Source: BOG-908 sp963848205
GTDB taxonomy: Bacteria > Pseudomonadota > Alphaproteobacteria > Acetobacterales > Acetobacteraceae
Reading direction: 5' to 3'
DNA length: 64,000 nt
NCBI GenBank assembly: GCA_963848205.1
Contig: CAWKCV010000005.1
Coordinates: 124,001-188,000, forward strand
Shown here: in pieces, positions 37,098-45,238 of the stretch
How the letters are laid out: the number at the start of each line of letters is the position of its first letter
Position numbering within the stretch: position 1 is the first letter of the stretch
Program-made: the position numbers and the translations under genes
Notes under the pieces: model-generated
The model's database searches: none
What the model saw: only the letters and a program-made list of their open reading frames with translations
Told to the model about the DNA's origin: nothing

Positions 37098-37505
37098 ATG
37101 CCCATCCAGCTAGAAATCGTCAGCCCCGCCCGCCTCGTCCTCAGCCGCGCCGTCGATATGGTCGTCATGCCCGGCTACGAGGGCGACCTTGCCGCCATGG
37201 AAAACCACGCGCCGATGATCACCCTGCTGCGCGGCGGCATCATCGCGCTGCATCAGGGCGGGCAGGTTACCGACAGGTTTTTCGTGGGCGGCGGCTTTGC
37301 CGAGATCACCGCCGAGCGCTGCACCATCCTGGCCGACGATGCCTCTCCGGTTGCCGAGCTTTCGGCAGAAGCCGCCCGTGCGAACCTGGCCGAGGCGGAA
37401 CGCCGCTATGCCGAGACCGACAAAAACGACATCAATGCACGCGATGCGGCGCTGGACCGCCTCCAATCGACCCGCGCGGCCGTTCAGTATGCAGAGGCCG
37501 CCTAA
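37098..37505 (+). CDS. atpC: F1 ATP synthase subunit epsilon
   Basis: Regulatory subunit of F1 (135 residues). The N-terminal beta-sandwich is recognisable (MPIQLEIVSPARLVLSRAVD, VMPGYEGDLAAMENHAPMIT, FFVGGGFAEITAERCTILAD), followed by the C-terminal helical part (AEAERRYAETDKNDINARD). AGGA precedes the ATG, just outside the hairpin repeat that separates it from atpD. Confidence 0.95.
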   Translation: MPIQLEIVSPARLVLSRAVDMVVMPGYEGDLAAMENHAPMITLLRGGIIALHQGGQVTDRFFVGGGFAEITAERCTILADDASPVAELSAEAARANLAEAERRYAETDKNDINARDAALDRLQSTRAAVQYAEAA

Positions 37506-37721
37506 AGGCAGTGAGCCGCCGGCCGTTGTGACGTCTGAGACACAGATGTGTCGCCAGGTCTTCACAACTCCTGCACGCGATGCCAATTTAAGGTAAATAC
37601 TCGCAGGTCGGCCCGGCATGCGTTGGTGTGCGCCTGAGAGGTGCCGCGCTGCCCAGCCTGCCTTGTGCAGGTTTGGCGGCTGCAAGGAAGGATCAGGACC
37701 GCTCATGACGGTGCCTTTGCG

Positions 37722-38571
37722 ATGAAACATTGGCGGATTGAGGAGGTCCCGTGGGACCGGTTCGAACTCGACCAAGCTGAACCCGGAGATACTGGCGCTG
37801 GTCAAGGCGGCGGCGCTGGTGGAGCGCAATGGCATCGACTACGGCACCTATCTCAACCGGGTGTTCGTCGACGACCCAGATTTCCGCGCGGCGGCCGACC
37901 GCTGGTCGGTCGAGGAAGTGCAGCATGGCGACACGCTGGGCCGCTGGGCGATGATGGCGGACCCGGGCTGGGACTTCGAGGGCGCGTTCGAGCGCTACAG
38001 GACTGGCTATCACCTGCCGTTGCTGGACGCTGATTTCTCGGTGCGCGGCTCGCTGACCGGCGAGCTGATCGCGCGCTGCATGGTGGAGAGCGGCACCTCG
38101 AGCTACTACTCGGCGCTGGGCGACGCGGCGGAGGAGCCGGTGCTGAAGGATATCTGCCGGCTGATCGCTGCCGACGAGTTCCGCCATTTCAAGCTGTTCT
38201 ACGACCATATGCGTCGCTATCTCAGGCGCGAGCGGGTCGGGCTTCTGCGTCGCATGCGCATCGCGCTCAGCCGGATCGGCGAAAGCGAAGACGACGAGCT
38301 GGCCTACGCTTTCTATTGCGGCAATGCCGCGCCCGATACGGAATACCAGCACGGCCAGGCGATCGCCGGCTACATGTCACGCGCAATGACAATGTATCGC
38401 TACCGGCACATGGAACGGGCGATCGGCATGATCCTCAAGGCGATCGGGCTCAAGCCGCGCGGCCGTGTGGCGGGGCTGGCGGTGCATGGCGCCTGGTGGT
38501 TCATGTGCAGCCGGCGCGACCGGTTTCGCCGCATCGCCGCGCAGACCGAGGGCTTGCCCGCAGCCGCCTGA
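37722..38571 (+). pseudogene. Ferritin-like protein with 5' frameshift
   Basis: From ATG 37722 the frame reads MKHWRIEEVPWDRFE and then goes wrong; removing one A at 37765-37766 gives DRFDSTKLNPEILALVKAAA and joins the long frame that runs to 38571. The restored protein (about 282 residues) resembles ferritin-like or acyl-ACP desaturase-like di-iron proteins, with carboxylate/histidine pairs in WSVEEVQHGDTLGRW, CMVESGTSSYY and IAADEFRHFKLFYDH. The function is unknown. If the frameshift is real, initiation at an internal codon would lose only the first about 15 residues, so the protein might still be made. Confidence 0.7.
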
Positions 38572-38654
38572 TTTTGGCGGCGGAAGGCTGGCATACGGTC
38601 GAGCCGTTGCCTAGCCACCCGCTTCTGGACCAAGCCTGCCCCTGATCGGGATAT

Positions 38655-39113
38655 CTACGCGGCGCTTCCAACCTGTTTGGCCAATGTGCGCCTCAATGGG
38701 ATGAGGTTCGTCAGAGCGACAGGTGGAGTGGCTGAGTGGCCCGCGGCGGCTCCATCCAGCACCTGTTCGAGCGCTTCGGGCAGGCTGGCGAAAGAGCCGA
38801 CATCGGCTCCGGTAAGGCAGCACCAGGCATCGATCCGGCTGCCGTTCCGCGCAAAGCCCCAGCGCGACCAGGCCTGTCCGCACCTGTAAACACTCAGGAA
38901 ATTGCCGACCTCGCAGGCGTCGTTCTCGTCGCGGTCATGAACGATCATGCGATCGAAACCGGCGCTGCTCGCCCGGTCACGCCAGTTGGAAATGACGATC
39001 CGATCGGTCGGCGTCAGGCACGCGCCGTGCGCCGTTGCTTGTGCCCGCGCGACATGCAACGCGAATGAGATAACGTTTCCGCTTACGCCCGACTGAGAGA
39101 GAGACATGCTCAT
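38655..39113 (-). CDS. Hypothetical protein
   Basis: A 152-residue protein without a recognised family. The middle shows a compact aromatic/cysteine-rich pattern (DRMIVHDRDENDACEVGNFL, YRCGQAWSRWGFARNG, DAWCCLTGADVGSFASL). Basic residues at the N-terminus and no signal peptide suggest a cytoplasmic protein. Two possible ATG starts (39113 and 39107) lie close together. It is on the same strand as kdpE, downstream of it, with a 125-bp A/T-rich gap between them that probably holds its promoter. Confidence 0.5.
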   Translation of the reverse strand: MSMSLSQSGVSGNVISFALHVARAQATAHGACLTPTDRIVISNWRDRASSAGFDRMIVHDRDENDACEVGNFLSVYRCGQAWSRWGFARNGSRIDAWCCLTGADVGSFASLPEALEQVLDGAAAGHSATPPVALTNLIPLRRTLAKQVGSAA

Positions 39114-39238
39114 GCCCGCCGATTGATGGTGGGCATTCTTTAACCTAAATTTGTCGTGAGCGTATGTGTCCCATTACGCACATGAAGGGTGTTTCCGAAG
39201 AAAAAATGACTTTTTCGTGATAGAACTGCATTTGTAAT

Positions 39239-39958
39239 CTAAGCGGCGGCCGCGAACCGATAGCCAACCCCCGCTTCGGTGGTCACCAAGCCACCGGCAA
39301 CCGGCCCAAGCTTCTGCCGCAGGTGCCCGACATACACACGAAGGTACTGCACATCGTCGGTATGCGCAGGGCCCCAGACGTTGGCCAGCAACTGCCGGTG
39401 CGTGATCACACGGCCGGCATTGCGGACGAGCAGCGCCAACAGGTCGTATTCACGCGGTGTCAACTGCACGGATGCACCGTCCACACGCACCCGGCGCTCG
39501 ACCAGGTCGACTTCGAGCGGAGGTGCGCTGAAGAGACGGACCGGTTCGCGCCCGCCCTGGGCGACACGCAGCGCGACGCGCACCCGCGCCAGCAGCTCGC
39601 CGATGTCGAACGGCTTTTCCACGTAGTCGCTGGCGCCTGCGTCGAGCGCACGGATCTTCTCCTCGGCACGATCGCGCGCCGACAGCACGATGACCGGCGT
39701 AGGTGCCGCGGCCCGCAAGCGAACCAGCAGATCCTGCCCGTCGATATCCGGCAGGCCGAGGTCGAGCAGGATCAAGGAGGGTGGGCGTGCCCCGGCGAGC
39801 CTCGTCGCCTCCGCGCCCGTCTGCGCGCGAAGCACCTCGTAGCCGGCCGCCTCGAGTGTGGGGCGCAGAAAGCGATGGATCTGCGGCTCGTCGTCGACCA
39901 GGAGGATGCAGGCGCGCGCCGGCTGGATCGCCGGCTCCGCCCCGAGCTCTAACGCCAT
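39239..39958 (-). CDS. kdpE: KdpE-type response regulator
   Basis: OmpR/PhoB-family DNA-binding response regulator (239 residues), partner of KdpD in controlling high-affinity potassium uptake. The receiver domain has the acidic pair in ILLVDDEPQIHRFL, the phosphoacceptor Asp in LILLDLGLPDIDG and the Lys in DYVEKPFDIGELL. The winged helix contains LTPREYDLLALLVRNAGRVI and LRVYVGHLRQKLG. The start at 39958 overlaps the kdpD stop by 10 bp, so they are coupled. The kdpFABC pump genes are not adjacent. Confidence 0.92.
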   Translation of the reverse strand: MALELGAEPAIQPARACILLVDDEPQIHRFLRPTLEAAGYEVLRAQTGAEATRLAGARPPSLILLDLGLPDIDGQDLLVRLRAAAPTPVIVLSARDRAEEKIRALDAGASDYVEKPFDIGELLARVRVALRVAQGGREPVRLFSAPPLEVDLVERRVRVDGASVQLTPREYDLLALLVRNAGRVITHRQLLANVWGPAHTDDVQYLRVYVGHLRQKLGPVAGGLVTTEAGVGYRFAAAA

Positions 39959-42588
39959 GCCGGCAGACGCAACACGATCGTCGTGCCAACCGCCTGGCCC
40001 TCGGTCCGGCCAGGCTGCGGGCTGCGCGCTTCGATGGTGCCGCCCATCGCCTCCATCATGCCGCGCGCGATGGCGAGGCCCAATCCGGTGCCAGGCACCG
40101 TACGGTCGCCCCGTTGTGCGCGATAGAAACTGTCGAACACGTGCGGCAGGTCGTCGGGTGGTATGCCCGGCCCCTGATCGGTGATGGCGACACTGATCTC
40201 GGCATCCAGCGCCTGTGCGGAAACGCTGACTTCGGCCGATGCGGGCGCGTATTTGGCCGCGTTCTCCAGCACGTTGACGAGCACATGCTCCAGCAGCGCC
40301 GGATCGGCGGCGAGCGCAGGCAGGCTGTCGGCCACATTCAGGCGCATGTTCGTCAGCCCCGGCACGAGGGAGGCCGCAGACGTGACCGCGTCGCGCACGG
40401 TGACCGGCTCCTTTAGCGGCACGAGCTCGCCGGTTTCGACCCGGGTGAGGTCGGTGATGTTGGTCAGGAACCGCGTCATCCGTACAGTATCCTGCTCGAT
40501 GCTGGCCAGCAGGTCGGCGCGGTCCTCGGCCGAGAGCGTGGTCCAGGCGGTGCGCAACGAGCCGGCAGCCCCGCGTATGCTGGTCAGCGGCGTGCGAAGA
40601 TCGTGTCCCAGGCTGTTCATCAACGCGGTGCGCAATTTTTGCGTGTGCGCCTGTGCCTGCGCCCTTGCTGCCGAGGCGGCGAGGCGTGCGCGGTCCAGCG
40701 CGCTCGCCGCCTGGTCGGCCAGCGCCGTCAACGATTGGGTGAGGGGCTGCTCCAGCGGGCCGCTCGGCCGCACGCCGATCACGCCGAAGCTGGCACCGCC
40801 CGCCGCTTCGCCTGGTTTGCCGAGCGGCACGAACCGCCAGGCGGCACTGGGCAGGGTCGCCGTGCCGCGCCCCGCCTGCTCCTGCCGCGCTGCGCACCAG
40901 CGCGCTGCCGCCCAGCTGCCGTCGTCCATCGTGTCGTGCGTCGGCGGGTCGGCCGCGCGAATGTTGAGGTCCTCGCCTTCGCGCATCAGCACCAAGGCGG
41001 GTGAGACGATATCAGCCGCCAGACGCGCGATTTCGGCCAGCAGATCGGCTTCGGTGGCCGTCGCACTCAGCCGGCGGGTGAACGCGGACATGCGTCGCAG
41101 GCTCTCGATGCGACCCTGCCCCGCGGCTGCCTCGCGTCGCAGGCGGCTGGCCATCCAGCCCGTCGCTGTCGCAACCCCGGCGAAGACGACAATCGCGATC
41201 ACATCGCGCGGCTCGCCGATGGTCAACTGACCAACCGGCGGGATGAAGAAGAAGTTCCACGACAGGAAGCTCAGCGCCGCGGTGCTGAGCGCCACCGGCA
41301 TGCCCCACACGATCGCCGCCCCCACGACGGCCGCGAGGAACAGCATGCCCAGCGCTTCGTGTTCCAGATAGGCATGCAGCAACTCGCCCAGGCCCACGAC
41401 GCTCGCGACCAGGGCGACGCTGGCCACCCAGGGAAACCAGCCGCGCGGCCAGCTTTGCACCCGGCGGGCCGGCAGGGGCTGCCCACCCGCCGGCACCACG
41501 TGGAGCGAAAACTCCGGACCCTGGCGCACCAGCGTGCCGGCCAAGGTCTGCCCGGTCAGGCGCCGCCAGCGGGTCGGGCGGCCGCGGCCGATCACCAGAT
41601 GCGTCACATTGCGGGCACGCGCCACCTCCAGCGTCGTCTGCACCAGCGGGCCGCCGGCGCGTATCTCCACTTCGGCGCCGAGATCTGTGGCCATGTCGAG
41701 CGCCGGGCGATGCGCCTCTATCGCGTCGCGCGGCTCGAGATGCAGGGCCAGCCAGGGCGCGCGCAACGCATCGGCCAGCCGCTTGGCCTGACGCACCACC
41801 GCTTCCGCGCCGGCATCCGAGCCGACCAGCGCCAGCACGCGCTCGGAGGCCGGCCAGATCCCGGCCACCGCGTTCTCGCGCATGTAACTGCGCACGTCCT
41901 GATCGACACGCTGCGCCGCCCGGCGCAACCCGATCTCGCGCAAGGCGGCGAGATTGCCTTCGCGGAAGAAGCTGTCCAGCGCGCGGGCCGCCACGTCGGG
42001 CCGGTAGATCTGCCCGTCGCGCAGCCGCGTGCGCAGCTCGGTCGGCGAGATGTCGATGAACTCGATCTCGTGCGCCAGCTCCAGCACACGGTCCGGCAGT
42101 GTCTCGCGCACCCGCACGCCGGTGATCCTTGCCACGTCGTCGTTGAGGCTTTCGAGGTGCTGCACGTTCAGCGTCGCCCACACGTCGATGCCCGCTTCGA
42201 GCAGCTCGGCCACGTCCTCCCACCTCTTATTATGGCGGCTGCCAGGCGCGTTGGTGTGCGCCAGCTCGTCAACCAGCAGCAGGCCCGGATGCCTGGCCAA
42301 CGCCGCATCCACGTCGAACTCTTCGAGAACCTGGCCGCGATAGGCGATCGCACTTCTCGGCAGCACAGGCAGGTCGCCGATCTGGCGCTCCGTGCCGGCG
42401 CGGCCATGGGTTTCGACGACGCCGATCAGAACGTCCCGGCCTTCGCGTGCCAGCGCCTGCGCGCTCGCCAGCATCTCCCACGTTTTGCCTACACCTGGGG
42501 CGGCGCCCAGAAAGACTTTCAGTTGGCCTTGGGTTTGGCGGTCCAGTTGGGCGAGCAGGGCGTCGGGATTGGGGCGGGTTTCGGACAT
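39949..42588 (-). CDS. kdpD: KdpD-type sensor histidine kinase
   Basis: Membrane sensor of potassium limitation (879 residues). The order is: N-terminal KdpD domain with Walker A GAAPGVGKTWEMLA and LLVDELAHTNAPGSRHNKRW; a universal-stress-protein domain (about 245-365); a DUF4118 four-helix membrane domain (about 395-480, SFLSWNFFFIPPVGQLTIGE); a GAF-like region; HisKA with LGHDLRTPLTSIRG; and HATPase_c with NVLENAAKYAP, DQGPGIPPDDL and GTGLGLAIARGM. The ATG is preceded by AAGGACTGCAA, which doubles as a ribosome site and resembles the repeat just upstream. Confidence 0.94.
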   Translation of the reverse strand: MSETRPNPDALLAQLDRQTQGQLKVFLGAAPGVGKTWEMLASAQALAREGRDVLIGVVETHGRAGTERQIGDLPVLPRSAIAYRGQVLEEFDVDAALARHPGLLLVDELAHTNAPGSRHNKRWEDVAELLEAGIDVWATLNVQHLESLNDDVARITGVRVRETLPDRVLELAHEIEFIDISPTELRTRLRDGQIYRPDVAARALDSFFREGNLAALREIGLRRAAQRVDQDVRSYMRENAVAGIWPASERVLALVGSDAGAEAVVRQAKRLADALRAPWLALHLEPRDAIEAHRPALDMATDLGAEVEIRAGGPLVQTTLEVARARNVTHLVIGRGRPTRWRRLTGQTLAGTLVRQGPEFSLHVVPAGGQPLPARRVQSWPRGWFPWVASVALVASVVGLGELLHAYLEHEALGMLFLAAVVGAAIVWGMPVALSTAALSFLSWNFFFIPPVGQLTIGEPRDVIAIVVFAGVATATGWMASRLRREAAAGQGRIESLRRMSAFTRRLSATATEADLLAEIARLAADIVSPALVLMREGEDLNIRAADPPTHDTMDDGSWAAARWCAARQEQAGRGTATLPSAAWRFVPLGKPGEAAGGASFGVIGVRPSGPLEQPLTQSLTALADQAASALDRARLAASAARAQAQAHTQKLRTALMNSLGHDLRTPLTSIRGAAGSLRTAWTTLSAEDRADLLASIEQDTVRMTRFLTNITDLTRVETGELVPLKEPVTVRDAVTSAASLVPGLTNMRLNVADSLPALAADPALLEHVLVNVLENAAKYAPASAEVSVSAQALDAEISVAITDQGPGIPPDDLPHVFDSFYRAQRGDRTVPGTGLGLAIARGMMEAMGGTIEARSPQPGRTEGQAVGTTIVLRLPAWR

Positions 42589-42603
42589 TTGCAGTCCTTC
42601 AAG

Positions 42604-42648
42604 GAAGAAAGCAGTCCTCTTTTGAAAAAAAGGACCAAAAGCTTTTTG
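42604..42648. repeat. Hairpin repeat, single copy (lhgO-kdpD)
   Basis: Unit reading GAAAGCAGTCCTCTTTTG / AAAAAAAGGACC with the AAAAGCTTTT tail. On the minus strand it lies between the LhgO-like gene and kdpD, in the kdpD leader. Confidence 0.85.
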
Positions 42649-43773
42649 TCAGTGGGCGTATGCCAGGGTGTCCGCGACCTGGTTCGCTATAGCGAGGCAG
42701 GAGGTGAGACCCGGGCTTTCGATGCCGAACAGGTTGATCAGGCCGGCTACGCCGTGGGTTTGCTCGGTTTGAATGACGAAATCCTGCGTCTCGTGCGCGG
42801 GCACGATCTTCGGGCGCAGGCCGGCATAGGCTGGTTGCAACTTTTCGGCCGGCAGAGCGGGCCAGTAGCGCCGGATGGCTTGGGCGAACAGTCCGGCCCG
42901 TCCCGGATCGACGGTGTAATCCTCGGTCTCGACCGCTTCCACGTCAGGCCCGAAGCGCGCCTGGCCCGCGAGGTCCAATGTCAGGTGAATGCCGGCCCCG
43001 CCCGGGATCGGCACCGGGTAGATCAGCCGGGAGAACGGCGCGCGGCCGGACAGCGCGAAGTAGCTGCCTTTCGCCAGATATTCGCGCGGCACATAGTCCA
43101 GCGGCAGCCCATCGATTCGACGCGCCAGCGCGCAGGCACCGAGCCCCGCCGCGTTCACCAGCATGCGGCACCGCACACGCGTCTCTGCCGCGCCGCCGAC
43201 GTGCAGCGCGAAACCGCCCGCGACTGCCTCCGCCCGCAGCAGCGGCGACGCCACCGCCAGCATCGCGCCATGATCCTGCGCCTCGCCAAGCAGCGAAAGC
43301 ATCAGCGCATGGCTGTCGACGATGCCTGTCACCGGCGATAGCAGCGCGCCCGCACACGCCAGGGCCGGCTCCATCGTGCACGCCTGCGCCGCCGTCAGCG
43401 CGACCAGGCCCTCCACGCCGTTCTGCGCGCCGCGCACCGCAATTCCGTCCAGATCCGCCATCTCGCTCTGCGTTGTCGCCACGATCAGCTTGCCGCAGAT
43501 ACGCGCCGGCACCCCGTGCGACTCGCAATATTCGGTCAGCAGGCGGCGCCCGGGCGCGCAAAGCCGGGCACGTGCCGAGCCGGGCGCATAATATAGCCCG
43601 GCGTGAATGACCCCGCTGTTGCGCGACGAGATGCCGGTCCCGAATGCGGCCGCGGCCTCGAGCGCCAGCACGCTCGCACCCGCCATCGCGAACGCGCGCG
43701 CGCAGGCAATCCCCACGACACCGGCGCCGACGACAACACAATCGAAATCTACGTCCAATTCCGCGTCATTCAC
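42649..43773 (-). CDS. FAD-dependent L-2-hydroxyglutarate oxidase/dehydrogenase-like protein
   Basis: A flavoprotein of 374 residues in the DAO family that most resembles LhgO, which oxidises L-2-hydroxyglutarate to 2-oxoglutarate at the membrane quinone pool. The N-terminus has the dinucleotide motif DCVVVGAGVVGIACARAFA. The stretch TGISSRNSGVIHAGLYY is a hallmark of the group, and GAGIHLTLDLAGQARFGPDV and NLFGIESPGLTSCLAIA near the C-terminus also match. Activity on another 2-hydroxyacid is possible. It is divergent from the mdt operon and upstream of kdpD on the same strand. Confidence 0.82.
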   Translation of the reverse strand: MNDAELDVDFDCVVVGAGVVGIACARAFAMAGASVLALEAAAAFGTGISSRNSGVIHAGLYYAPGSARARLCAPGRRLLTEYCESHGVPARICGKLIVATTQSEMADLDGIAVRGAQNGVEGLVALTAAQACTMEPALACAGALLSPVTGIVDSHALMLSLLGEAQDHGAMLAVASPLLRAEAVAGGFALHVGGAAETRVRCRMLVNAAGLGACALARRIDGLPLDYVPREYLAKGSYFALSGRAPFSRLIYPVPIPGGAGIHLTLDLAGQARFGPDVEAVETEDYTVDPGRAGLFAQAIRRYWPALPAEKLQPAYAGLRPKIVPAHETQDFVIQTEQTHGVAGLINLFGIESPGLTSCLAIANQVADTLAYAH

Positions 43774-43930
43774 CGTTTGCCCGCCGCGACCCGCGGCGAA
43801 CGTGCACGTTACACCTGCTTACAGCCGCCGATCTAGTCGCGGAGGCATGACGCGTCGTATTAACCCGCGTCTGGCATGACAACGCATCGCTTGCATCGCG
43901 GCCGAGCGGCCGACTGGAACCCCTTCGCCC

Positions 43931-45112
43931 ATGGATGATCTGCGTAGTCCGACCTCCCTGCGCCCGCAGGTGCCTGCGCGGCGCCGGCGGAGTGTGTGGC
44001 CTTGGGTGATCCTGATCGTCGTTCTGGCGGGCATCGCTTTCCTGCTCTCGCGCCTGGGCGGCAGCCGCACTGCGAGCCACGCGCAAGCCGTGCCGCCGCA
44101 GGCGGTGGGAGTGGCAGCCGCGTCGAACGCCGATATGCAGGTGATCGATAATGGGCTGGGCACCGTCACCTCGCTCGCGAGCATCATCGTGCAGAGCCAG
44201 ATCAGCGGCATCGTCCAGACGATCGCCTTCCACGAAGGCCAGATCGTGCATCGCGGCGACATTCTCGCGCAGATCGACCCGCGTCCCTATCAGGCGCTGC
44301 TCGACCAGGCACGCGGCAATCTGGCGCGCGACCAGGGCCTGCTTCACCAGGCGCAGATGGACGCGCGCCGTTATGCGCTCCTGCAGAAGCAGGACAGCAT
44401 CGGCCGCCAACAGGCCGAGGATCAGCAATACGTCGTCGAGCAGGATATCGGCACGGTGGCCGCCGACCAGGGCGCGATCCAGACGCAGCTCGTCAACCTG
44501 GCCTTCTGCCGCATTGCCTCGCCGATCGACGGGCGTGTCGGGCTGCGCCAGGTCGATCAGGGCAATTACGTGACTTCCGCGCTGGCCAACGGCATCGTTG
44601 TCGTCACCCAGCAGGACCCGATCAGCGTCATCTTCACCCTGCCGGAAGACGATATTCCGGCCGTCCAGGCGCAGCTGGCCGGCGGCGCAAAACTCACGGT
44701 GCAAGCCTACGACCGCAGCAACACCAACCTGCTTTCCAATGGAACGCTGGAGACGATCGACAACCAGGTGGACGTGACGACGGGCACGGTGAAACTGCGC
44801 GCGCTGTTCGCCAATCCGAAGCTGGCGCTGTTCCCCAACCAGTTCGCCAATGTGCGGCTGATCGTGAGTACCGTGCATGACGCTCTGACCGTGCCGAATG
44901 CCGCGTTGCAGACGGGTGCGCCCGGTAATTACGTCTATCTCGTCAAGCCGGATTCGACGGTGGAAGTGCGCGCGGTAAAGCTAGGCGTGGCGGACGCGCA
45001 GAAGACCCAGATCTTGAGCGGCTTGATGCTTGGCGATCAGGTGGTGATCGATGGTGCCGACAGATTGCGCGATGGGATGAAGGTGCGGTTGCCTGGCGCG
45101 AAGAGAAAGTAA
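43931..45112 (+). CDS. mdtA: RND efflux periplasmic adaptor (MdtA-like)
   Basis: Membrane-fusion protein (393 residues) linking the RND pump to the outer membrane factor. An N-terminal inner-membrane anchor (VWPWVILIVVLAGIAFLLS) is followed by the barrel-sandwich (lipoyl) halves SQISGIVQTIAFHEGQIVHR and FCRIASPIDGRVGLRQVDQG flanking a helical hairpin. The beta-barrel segment is ISVIFTLPEDDIPAVQAQL. Close similarity to MdtA is suggested by the next two genes encoding two different RND subunits. A hairpin-repeat pair separates it from mdtB. Confidence 0.92.
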   Translation: MDDLRSPTSLRPQVPARRRRSVWPWVILIVVLAGIAFLLSRLGGSRTASHAQAVPPQAVGVAAASNADMQVIDNGLGTVTSLASIIVQSQISGIVQTIAFHEGQIVHRGDILAQIDPRPYQALLDQARGNLARDQGLLHQAQMDARRYALLQKQDSIGRQQAEDQQYVVEQDIGTVAADQGAIQTQLVNLAFCRIASPIDGRVGLRQVDQGNYVTSALANGIVVVTQQDPISVIFTLPEDDIPAVQAQLAGGAKLTVQAYDRSNTNLLSNGTLETIDNQVDVTTGTVKLRALFANPKLALFPNQFANVRLIVSTVHDALTVPNAALQTGAPGNYVYLVKPDSTVEVRAVKLGVADAQKTQILSGLMLGDQVVIDGADRLRDGMKVRLPGAKRK

Positions 45113-45238
45113 GATGTTCTTTTCTGAAAAGAGGAACCGAAAAACTTCTGCTCCCGAAGCGTCGCGCCCACGCAGTTCACGCCCGCGCCAGGAACAGGAG
45201 TTTTTTGGTTCTTTTCTTCAAAAAAGAACGCGTTCTTC
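45113..45238. repeat. Hairpin repeat, head-to-head pair (mdtA-mdtB)
   Basis: Left unit 45113-45155 (TGTTCTTTTC / GAAAAGAGGAACC) and right unit 45197-45238 (stem GGTTCTTTTC / AAAAAAGAACG). Both are of the GGTTC/GAACC type. The right unit ends exactly at the mdtB ATG, so the leader of mdtB is the hairpin. Confidence 0.85.

Noticed and set aside
37756..37775. GGTTCGAACTC, which looks like a tRNA T-loop
   Set aside because: It lies inside the ferritin-like coding sequence (DRF-S-TKLN) and no acceptor or anticodon stems can be formed around it.
39199..39222. AGAAAAAATGACTTTTTCG between kdpE and the hypothetical gene as a terminator
   Set aside because: The A/T stem is short, and the T-run is not placed after the stem on the kdpE strand; the evidence is too weak to list.
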